Shown: piece by piece, positions 29,962-36,186 of the stretch
Numbering within the stretch: the stretch's first letter is position 1
Layout: each line of letters begins with the position of its first letter
From: Caldifarciminota bacterium
GTDB lineage: Bacteria; Hydrothermota; UBA3073
Length of the DNA: 36,186 bases
Direction: 5' to 3'
Assembly (NCBI GenBank): GCA_023129165.1
Contig: JAGMCL010000006.1
Coordinates: 1 to 36,186, forward strand
Notes under the pieces: model-generated
What the model was told of the DNA's origin: nothing
The model's input: the letters and a program-made list of their open reading frames with translations, nothing else
The model's database searches: none
Position numbers and translations under genes: made by a program

Positions 29962-31275
29962 ATGGCAGATCCGAATCCATCAATATATAATGCTGCTGAT
30001 GATACAGAAATAACAGCAATAAATTACGGTACTGGTGACGCTGGGGCTTATAAACCAAGTTCAGCAGGTACGGAATATCATATCTGGAATGATAAGGGAA
30101 AAGTATTAACTTCTTCCCCAATGACAAGTGTCAAAGTAACAGTTAGAGATTCAGATGGGCAGTGGGTAGAAAATGTGACTGTTCAAAAATGGGTAGAGGT
30201 AAAATCTACGACTATTCACGCAGGGGCAGATGGCGGAAGTATATCAGGCTATACCGATGATAATATGGCAGACTTTCAAGCGGTAGGCAAAGATGGTTAT
30301 GCTAATTTTGGCGATATACCTTGTGACTGTTATCGAAAAGTATTTATTAGGGTCAATATTCCAACTTCGGCTTTAGAGGCAGGAGTGACCTTTAAAATAT
30401 ATGTTACTAATCAGGAAGCTTATAGCTCAATAGCTAAATATCACACAGGGCTTCATGGTAACGGAATAGTCTATAACTCCGCAGGGGCTTTGAAAGTAAC
30501 CGATAACGCAGGGGCTAATTCGGTAGTAGATATCGAAAAAGGGTTTGCACTTATTAGTGATGGTGAATTATATTATGGCTCTGGACAGACTTATACATTA
30601 TCGACTGACGCTGGGGTCTATAAAGTCTATCTTACCAGTGCAGGGGTAATAAGCTCAACGACAGGGTCTATTCCTTCTAATGCAATATTACTGTCTTGGG
30701 TCACTATTGCGGGAAGCGTAGTGACTGATGTAGTCGATAAACGAGATTTTATAATGCAAAGGGTCATATCACAGCATTTTCAAGATTTATTAGCTGCCGA
30801 TACTGACGGTATTCACGCAGCTATTACAGGTAATGGAGCAATCCAGAATATCACAACTGCAATAACCAATCCCGACTATGCAAGAAATGGCTCAATTACT
30901 GTAACTAACGTGGCAACCCCTTCGGGTGATGTAAAACTTGTAGGAATAGTTATGGGTAAAAATGATGAGGAAAGTATAACGATTATACCAGGCTCGACAG
31001 CATGCGGTAATAAACCGTTCGACTTAATATCTAAAATAGTTATACCTGCAGGCGTTTCGGCAAGTGATACGGTAACAGTAGGCTTTAGTGACAAAATAGG
31101 GCTTGATAATCCGATTGTGTTAGCTGCTGATGTCTTTAAAAAGAAAGTTAATAATGAGGATAAGACAAGTGAATTATCTACAAAGGTTAGTACGACTTAT
31201 CATACCGTAGATTGTGCAACAGTGGTCGCTAATGAAGACATGTTATTGAAATATAAAAGTATTTTAACTATTTAA
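29962..31275 (+). CDS. Tail appendage protein, 437 aa
   Basis: The protein is beta-rich and has a segment ADTDGIHAAITGNGAIQNITTAI resembling phage appendage proteins, with HTGLHGNGIVYNSAGALKVTDNAG before it. No signal peptide is visible, in contrast to its neighbours. It begins behind GAGGTGAT. It could be a baseplate or tail-fibre protein that binds the host surface. The assignment rests on length, beta content and location. Confidence 0.55.
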   Translation: MADPNPSIYNAADDTEITAINYGTGDAGAYKPSSAGTEYHIWNDKGKVLTSSPMTSVKVTVRDSDGQWVENVTVQKWVEVKSTTIHAGADGGSISGYTDDNMADFQAVGKDGYANFGDIPCDCYRKVFIRVNIPTSALEAGVTFKIYVTNQEAYSSIAKYHTGLHGNGIVYNSAGALKVTDNAGANSVVDIEKGFALISDGELYYGSGQTYTLSTDAGVYKVYLTSAGVISSTTGSIPSNAILLSWVTIAGSVVTDVVDKRDFIMQRVISQHFQDLLAADTDGIHAAITGNGAIQNITTAITNPDYARNGSITVTNVATPSGDVKLVGIVMGKNDEESITIIPGSTACGNKPFDLISKIVIPAGVSASDTVTVGFSDKIGLDNPIVLAADVFKKKVNNEDKTSELSTKVSTTYHTVDCATVVANEDMLLKYKSILTI

Positions 31276-31287
31276 GAAAGGCATAAT

Positions 31288-31782
31288 ATGTGTATAGGAA
31301 TATTAAAAAATAAATGGCGACAGTTTGAGCCAACGACCGATTATTTATCGGCAATTAAAGAACTTAACACAATTACAAAATTACATAAATATATATTGGA
31401 TTATAAATATGTTTCTGACAAAAAAGATTATTGGCAGACTCCAATCGAAACTTATATAAGGGGTAAGGGTGATTGTGAAGACTTCGCGAGATTTACTATT
31501 GATGTATTAATTAGAATACAAAATAGAAAAAATGTAAGATTTATTTGTTATTGTGGATATTCTTTATCTGGTGGAAAAATGATAAAAAGTGGGCATGCAG
31601 TAACAGTATTTCCTTATAATGAAAAATATTCTGTATTCAGTAATAATTATTTACTACATCAATACAATGATTATATTGAAATTGGACACGAATTTTATCC
31701 TAAAGGGCTAAAATATATGGAAATTAGAGATGGGACTGGCAAAATATTGCAAAGAAAATTCAAAGTTTTTGGAACATTTTAA
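31288..31782 (+). CDS. Transglutaminase-like cysteine peptidase
   Basis: The sequence DYWQTPIETYIRGKGDCEDFA matches bacterial transglutaminase-like cysteine peptidases, with Cys63 as nucleophile and GHAVTVF giving His103. The third residue, normally Asp in a '..vlDN' motif, appears as Ser118-Asn119, so the triad is atypical. These peptidases are often periplasmic and act on surface adhesins or precursor proteins. This one has no signal peptide. It sits between tail appendage genes and could process exported or virion proteins here. Confidence 0.65.
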   Translation: MCIGILKNKWRQFEPTTDYLSAIKELNTITKLHKYILDYKYVSDKKDYWQTPIETYIRGKGDCEDFARFTIDVLIRIQNRKNVRFICYCGYSLSGGKMIKSGHAVTVFPYNEKYSVFSNNYLLHQYNDYIEIGHEFYPKGLKYMEIRDGTGKILQRKFKVFGTF

Positions 31783-31794
31783 AGAGGTGATTTT

Positions 31795-33240
31795 ATGAAT
31801 ATCAAAAGATTTATAACTACATTATTACTAATAATATTATTAGCTTTTATGACAGCTTTCGGGTCCAGCATTCCACTTGGGCCATATTATAATGATACCT
31901 ATTTTGATCTGTCCAGCAATGCCTTAATATTAAAGGTTGTCCCACATGAAAAGGGCGGACTTGAAGCTGATGTAAGTGCTTATGACGGATTAATCAAAAT
32001 AATCGGTGGGGCTACTTCTAATCTTACTATTGGTATAGCCGATGATAATATCTTAGAAATAGATGATGCCGATGCTGCTGTTGATGATTATTGTAAATTG
32101 ACAGCTAATGGAATAGTAGGTAGAAGTTATACAGAAGTTAAGACCGACTTATCGCTTAATTACGTAGAAAACCTTAAGGTAAAACTTGATGGAACTACTG
32201 CTCCTGGAGTTAGTAATGATAATACAGAAGGTTATGCGGTAGGCTCCCGCTGGATAGATGTAACTAATGACAAAGAATATGTTGCTCTTGATGTTTCAAC
32301 TGGGGCTGCGGTATGGACAGAAACCACAGGAGCAGGTGGTGGTTATACTAACTTAACTTCTTTTGTAGAACAGACTGCTTGGAGAGTATTTTATTCTAAT
32401 ACTGACGGTGATGTAATCGAATTACCACTTGGTGCTGATGGAACTTACTTAGGGTCAAATGGGGCAGCGGTTGCTCCTACATTTTCTGTGCCTGCTGGTG
32501 GTGGCGATGTATTAAAAGTTGGCACTCCTGCTGATAGTCAAATTGGCGTATGGACAGGTGATGGCACGATAGAGGGTGCTGCTTCACTTACTTATGATGG
32601 TGCTAATTTACAGTTAACGGGTGACATTGGTTCAACTGGTGCGAAAATTACAAAGGGTTGGTTCACAGATATGACGGTAGCCAATGCTATCGCTGGAGAT
32701 ATTACAGGTAATGCTGCAACAGTAACAGGTTTTACTCCCGCAAGTGGAAGTTTAACTTTATCAGGTGCTGATGCTCTAACGCTAACAACGACTGCTGCAA
32801 CTGATGTAACCTTGCCGACTACAGGAACTTTACTTGCTAATTTACTTGAAGATACTACACCTGCTTATGGCGGACCAATGGACCACAATAACCAACGTGA
32901 TACCGAAGTAAAGACCGTAGAATTTAACGGATTATATGATTGTGGCAATTCAGGAGCTACTCCGACCGTTAACTGGCAAAACGGCAATTACCAAAAAATA
33001 GCAGTATCGGAAAATACTTTATTCACCTTCTCTAATGCTTTTATAGGCACAATAACATTACAAATTACTTTTAGTGGTGCATTCACAGCGGGGTTTAATG
33101 CTGGTTACACAATATTAGAAGAAGGCGGGACTGAGGTAACATTTACAGGAACTAACGGAGCAGTCGATATATTAAAAGTAATGTATTTAGGGACTGCGAA
33201 TAATTATGTAGTGGGCTTAATGGCTGACGTGAAAGATTAA
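31795..33240 (+). CDS. Signal-peptide tail-fibre-like protein, 481 aa
   Basis: The start MNIKRFITTLLLIILLAFMT is a classic signal-peptide shape: basic N-terminus, then a hydrophobic core to about residue 21. The rest is beta-rich, with phage fibre-type phrases such as AVGSRWIDVTNDKEYVALD, GDITGNAATVTGFTPASG and AVDILKVMYLGTANNYVVGL. Tail fibres normally have no signal. Either the fibre protein is exported, or a signal was fused to a fibre body. The start follows GAGGTGATTTT. Confidence 0.65.
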   Translation: MNIKRFITTLLLIILLAFMTAFGSSIPLGPYYNDTYFDLSSNALILKVVPHEKGGLEADVSAYDGLIKIIGGATSNLTIGIADDNILEIDDADAAVDDYCKLTANGIVGRSYTEVKTDLSLNYVENLKVKLDGTTAPGVSNDNTEGYAVGSRWIDVTNDKEYVALDVSTGAAVWTETTGAGGGYTNLTSFVEQTAWRVFYSNTDGDVIELPLGADGTYLGSNGAAVAPTFSVPAGGGDVLKVGTPADSQIGVWTGDGTIEGAASLTYDGANLQLTGDIGSTGAKITKGWFTDMTVANAIAGDITGNAATVTGFTPASGSLTLSGADALTLTTTAATDVTLPTTGTLLANLLEDTTPAYGGPMDHNNQRDTEVKTVEFNGLYDCGNSGATPTVNWQNGNYQKIAVSENTLFTFSNAFIGTITLQITFSGAFTAGFNAGYTILEEGGTEVTFTGTNGAVDILKVMYLGTANNYVVGLMADVKD

Positions 33241-33260
33241 AAATATAAAAGGAGTTTATT

Positions 33261-33623
33261 ATGAATAAATTAGAATTAGTTAATGATTTAAAAAGTAAAG
33301 ATTTTGTAGAACGATTAATTAACGAACCTAAACTACAACGAGAGGATTTCGGAGTTAAATGGTATACACAGGAAATATTTGAGATTGTAGGTGAAGCTGG
33401 AACTACAAGGACTATTCATTTTTTTGTGTTAAATGAAGGGCAACCTGACGAAAGGGCAGTCTATAAGGATAGATTTCCTATGGCACAGAGCAGGGATTAT
33501 GTAACTGTATCTGAATATGTAGATGATAGTGGCAAGAAATTACTAAAACAATATCTATTAAAGTATGAAAACGGCGTTCTTATAAAAACAGAGATAGCAA
33601 AAGAAATTTCTGCTATTAAATAA
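33261..33623 (+). CDS. Small protein between fibre genes, 120 aa
   Basis: A 120-residue soluble protein: TRTIHFFVLNEGQPDERAVY, FPMAQSRDYVTVSEYVDDS, then LLKYENGVLIKTEIAKEI. No signal peptide or cysteine pattern is present. Its place between fibre-like genes suits a fibre chaperone or adaptor, but that is inference from position. The start follows AAAGGAG. Confidence 0.45.
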   Translation: MNKLELVNDLKSKDFVERLINEPKLQREDFGVKWYTQEIFEIVGEAGTTRTIHFFVLNEGQPDERAVYKDRFPMAQSRDYVTVSEYVDDSGKKLLKQYLLKYENGVLIKTEIAKEISAIK

Positions 33624-33635
33624 AGAGGTAAAAGT

Positions 33636-35288
33636 ATGAAAAAACTTATATTACCGTTAATACTAATATTGCTTCTAACTTTTACCTTAATAGGTGATTG
33701 TGATTGGTTATCAGGTTATGACCAACGTATCAAATTAACTATAGATAATACAAAAGTAGATGCAGCATTATCTGATTTCCCTACAACTATATTTTTTACA
33801 TCTACACAAGGCGAAGAAATATTTAATGAGTTTGACGCTGATAGTGATTATATGAAATGTGCATTTACTTCAAGTGATGGTACTACCCAATTATATGCAG
33901 AGAAAGAATTATTCAGTGGTGTATCACAATATCCGCCTGCACAATCAGATACTTATGTTAAATCAACTACAAAATATAGTACAAGTTTTTGGGCATATTT
34001 TGCTACTAACCCTGCGAAACCATTAACTGGTTCATTTGTAAATAATGCTTGGCAATCTTCCTTAAATTCTAATACTAATCAACGCTTTCATATTGATTTG
34101 GGAAGTGCAAAAATAGTAAAAAAAATATATTATGAGAATTGTCATTCTTCTGGAATCGCTATAGATTATGGTGTCCAGAATTTTACCTTTTGGGGCAGTA
34201 ATACAGGAGCTGGAACGTTTGATGATTTAGTCTATGCTAACGATGAAGGTTGGACACAACTTACTTGTTCACAAAATACTTTTGATCAACATAGTGCATC
34301 AGACGCAGTTGACCCAAAATATATAACAGTAACCAATAGTACTGCATACAGATATTATGCTTTCAAGTTTGCAGACAATCATGGTAATGCTAATTATATG
34401 GGAGTTAGGAGAATAGAATTACAAGAAAGTAAGGCAATTTATCACGTTAAAGTTACATCGGTAGCTTCAGGTGCGGATACTGATATTTATTACTATTACG
34501 ACAACGACCACGCTGATAATACTACTTACATAGGTGCAATAAATACTACTGCTGGCGGTCATGTGTGGGACGCTAATTTTAAGGCAGTTTATCACATGGT
34601 AGACGCAACGACTTCAACGGTAATAGATAGCACTTCTAATAACAATGATGGCACAAAAAAAGGTGCCAATGAGCCAGTAGAAGTAACTGGAAAAGTAGGG
34701 CAAGGACAGGACTTTGATTATACTGATGACTATATTCAGATGGGCGATGCTTTAGATGTAGGAGCAAGTGATTTTACCATTGAGGCATTAGTCGAAAGAG
34801 ATACTGCGACTACTGCAGCACATGATATATTCACAAAATATTGGGGAGTCGATGGTGAGAGAAGTTATATGTTTTATGCACTCGCTGACGATACGCTTTC
34901 ACTCATAACTTCGAGTGATGGCTCTGATGCATCTATAGCAGGAAGTGATGGAACAGTTGACACAAGTTATCATTATTGTGCCGTTTCCAAGAGTAGTACA
35001 ACCGCATCTTTTTATATTGACGGTACAGCAAGTGGAAGTGGAACGGCAAAGGCTTCTTGTCATAACAATGTAAATTATGCTTGTATTGGGACACAAAGAA
35101 AATCTGATGGTAGTGTTGGAAACTTCATGGATGGAGAAATAGATGAAGTGAGGGTTTCTTTTACTGCCAGAAATGCTGCTTGGATAAAAGCAACTTATAA
35201 TTCGTTGTGGGATACGTTGCTTACTTATTCAGCGGAAGAAGTTAAACCATCAGCAACTAACGTCTTATTCCTTTTTAGTGATTTTTAG
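33636..35288 (+). CDS. Exported DUF2341 / discoidin-like / LamG-like protein
   Basis: A signal-like N-terminus (MKKLILPLILILLLTFTLIG) is followed by DUF2341-like sequence (residues about 24-94, WLSGYDQRIKLTIDNTKVDA). Residues about 97-266 then look like a discoidin or F5/8 type C domain (FHIDLGSAKIVKKIYY, FTFWGSN, RRIEL), and DUF2341 seems to resume at AIYHVKVTS. A LamG-like sandwich (residues about 310-535) ends DGEIDEVRVSFTARNAAWIK. All three are glycan- or surface-binding folds. The apparent split of DUF2341 is inferred from the sequence order and has not been tested. Confidence 0.7.
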   Translation: MKKLILPLILILLLTFTLIGDCDWLSGYDQRIKLTIDNTKVDAALSDFPTTIFFTSTQGEEIFNEFDADSDYMKCAFTSSDGTTQLYAEKELFSGVSQYPPAQSDTYVKSTTKYSTSFWAYFATNPAKPLTGSFVNNAWQSSLNSNTNQRFHIDLGSAKIVKKIYYENCHSSGIAIDYGVQNFTFWGSNTGAGTFDDLVYANDEGWTQLTCSQNTFDQHSASDAVDPKYITVTNSTAYRYYAFKFADNHGNANYMGVRRIELQESKAIYHVKVTSVASGADTDIYYYYDNDHADNTTYIGAINTTAGGHVWDANFKAVYHMVDATTSTVIDSTSNNNDGTKKGANEPVEVTGKVGQGQDFDYTDDYIQMGDALDVGASDFTIEALVERDTATTAAHDIFTKYWGVDGERSYMFYALADDTLSLITSSDGSDASIAGSDGTVDTSYHYCAVSKSSTTASFYIDGTASGSGTAKASCHNNVNYACIGTQRKSDGSVGNFMDGEIDEVRVSFTARNAAWIKATYNSLWDTLLTYSAEEVKPSATNVLFLFSDF

Positions 35289-35306
35289 TAAAAGGAGATG
35301 ATTGCG

Positions 35307-36146
35307 ATTAAAAAACTAATAATCATATTAGCCATTTCAATATCAATAATATTAACGGGGTGTTGGATAGTCCCACCGCCAGAACCCGAACCTGAAGTTG
35401 TTTATCGGGCTTTACTTGTGGGGGTTGGAGATTATATCGGGTGTGGTTCTGATCTAAAAAGCCCACCTTACAATGTGGACAGGATGAGAGAGATATTTGG
35501 TAATTGCAGATTTGGGAAAGAGGAAACTGATTTTTCAATAATTAATGAATTAAAGGATAAAAAGGCAACCAAAAAAGCAGTTTTAGACGAAATTTGGTAT
35601 ACCTTTCGTGATGCTACCGATGATGATATATCTTATTTCTATTGGTGTGGACACGGAACAGATAGATATGGTGTATATATTTGCCCTGCTGATAGTGATT
35701 TTGGAGATACTAAAACCTATATTAGTGTAGAAGAATTAGAAAACGCTTTGGATGCTATTGCAGGTACAAAAGTTATTATATTGGAAGCCTGTCATTCAGG
35801 GAACTTTATAGAGAAAAGTATGGAAAATTTTAATAGTAAGGTGATTGAAATCTTTTCTCGAAATCAGTCAATAGAGCTTAATAAAGATAGTTATCAAGTT
35901 ATAACTTCCTGTGCAGGTTCTCAAGTATGTTGGGAAGTGGGGCATGGAGACAAGCCATATACATATTTTACAATGGCTGTATATCAAGGATTTCAAAATC
36001 TTTCTGCTGATATAAATGAAGATAAAATAATTGATTTGTATGAGATATATTCGTATGTTCAAGGTTGGGTAATTGAGCATACTAATAAAGACCAGGCTAC
36101 TCAGATGTATCCCGATGAGTCGACTTTTCCGATTATAGAATATTAG
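35307..36146 (+). CDS. Caspase-family (C14-like) lipoprotein
   Basis: After a lipoprotein signal (IISIILTGC-like, lipobox Cys at residue 19 from the ATT start) comes a peptidase with YFYWCGHG (His116) and ILEACHSG (Cys162), the His-Cys dyad of caspases and metacaspases, and RALLVGVGDYIGCG near the start. ADINEDKIIDLYEIYSYV near the end looks like a calcium-binding loop. ATG 35298 directly abuts AAAGGAG with no spacing, whereas ATT 35307 is 9 bases from it and gives the usual MKKLIIIL lipoprotein opening. The protein should be anchored in a membrane, facing outward. A role in host defence, lysis or surface processing is possible but unsupported. Confidence 0.7.
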   Translation: MKKLIIILAISISIILTGCWIVPPPEPEPEVVYRALLVGVGDYIGCGSDLKSPPYNVDRMREIFGNCRFGKEETDFSIINELKDKKATKKAVLDEIWYTFRDATDDDISYFYWCGHGTDRYGVYICPADSDFGDTKTYISVEELENALDAIAGTKVIILEACHSGNFIEKSMENFNSKVIEIFSRNQSIELNKDSYQVITSCAGSQVCWEVGHGDKPYTYFTMAVYQGFQNLSADINEDKIIDLYEIYSYVQGWVIEHTNKDQATQMYPDESTFPIIEY

Positions 36147-36162
36147 TAAGGAGATGAGGTAA

Positions 36163-36186
36163 ATGGCTGGAAGAATAACCAATTTA
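36163..36186 (+). CDS. Partial gene at the window edge
   Basis: Eight codons (MAGRITNL) follow an AAGGAGATGAGG ribosome site and run off the window. The next gene in the operon begins here; nothing about its product can be said from this part. Confidence 0.5.

Noticed and set aside
31288-31782. The cysteine peptidase as the phage endolysin
   Set aside because: It has the transglutaminase-like Cys and His context but no cell-wall-binding domain and no neighbouring holin, so an endolysin role is not supported.
1-36186. Search by eye for CRISPR arrays, tRNA genes and IS elements
   Set aside because: I saw no spaced palindromic repeats, no cloverleaf-like sequence and no transposase; a dedicated tRNA scan was not possible.

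Overview
This 36 kb window is a long stretch of a tailed-phage (siphovirus-type) genome or prophage. It is AT-rich, nearly all genes lie on the + strand, and most genes overlap or abut and have strong GGAGG or GAGGTGAT ribosome binding sites. The head genes (SPP1-like portal, gp7-like minor head protein, GP20-like scaffold, adaptor and closure proteins) resemble those of siphoviruses of low-GC bacteria. Exported and lipidated proteins show a bacterial host with Sec and lipoprotein export. I cannot name the host; a Firmicutes-like or other low-GC anaerobe is a guess. No integrase, repressor, holin or obvious endolysin is in the window. A Gp3-like recombination directionality factor at 1-2.6 kb hints at a temperate phage with a serine integrase elsewhere.

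Layout. 0-9.3 kb is the early and replication region: many small proteins (several with paired CxxC zinc motifs), the Gp3-like factor, a LAGLIDADG homing endonuclease fused to a copy of the start of a DUF5131 gene, the DUF5131 three-cysteine protein, a winged-helix protein, a replication initiator with four 11-bp iteron-like repeats inside its gene, a VRR-NUC nuclease and a Com-like zinc finger. A two-tier terminator hairpin at 9.3 kb closes this region. 9.4-18.6 kb is packaging and head: terS, terL, a cytosine-methyltransferase-like gene, portal, a metallopeptidase and three small proteins, minor head protein, a leaderless zinc protein, a promoter-terminator cassette, scaffold, major capsid and a repeat-containing head or fibre protein. 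18.7-29.1 kb is connector and tail: head completion genes, tail tube, frameshifted tail chaperone, an antisense secreted moron, tape measure, distal tail and baseplate hub.

29.1-36.2 kb is an appendage region of unusual content. Three fibre-like or glycan-binding-like proteins begin with signal-peptide-like segments and sit beside a transglutaminase-like cysteine peptidase. A lipoprotein carrying a caspase-like peptidase domain with its His/Cys dyad intact follows. The next gene is cut by the window edge.

Most noteworthy: (1) the exported appendage cluster ending in the caspase-like lipoprotein; (2) the homing endonuclease that carries a copy of its target gene's 5' end; (3) the 11-bp phased repeats in the replication gene, a candidate origin; (4) an antisense moron with a perfect consensus promoter between tail chaperone and tape measure; (5) apparent domain-in-domain insertions in tail tube, hub and fibre proteins; (6) three genes whose best-placed start codons are AUA, AUC and AUU; (7) a leaderless gene just upstream of a promoter-terminator cassette.
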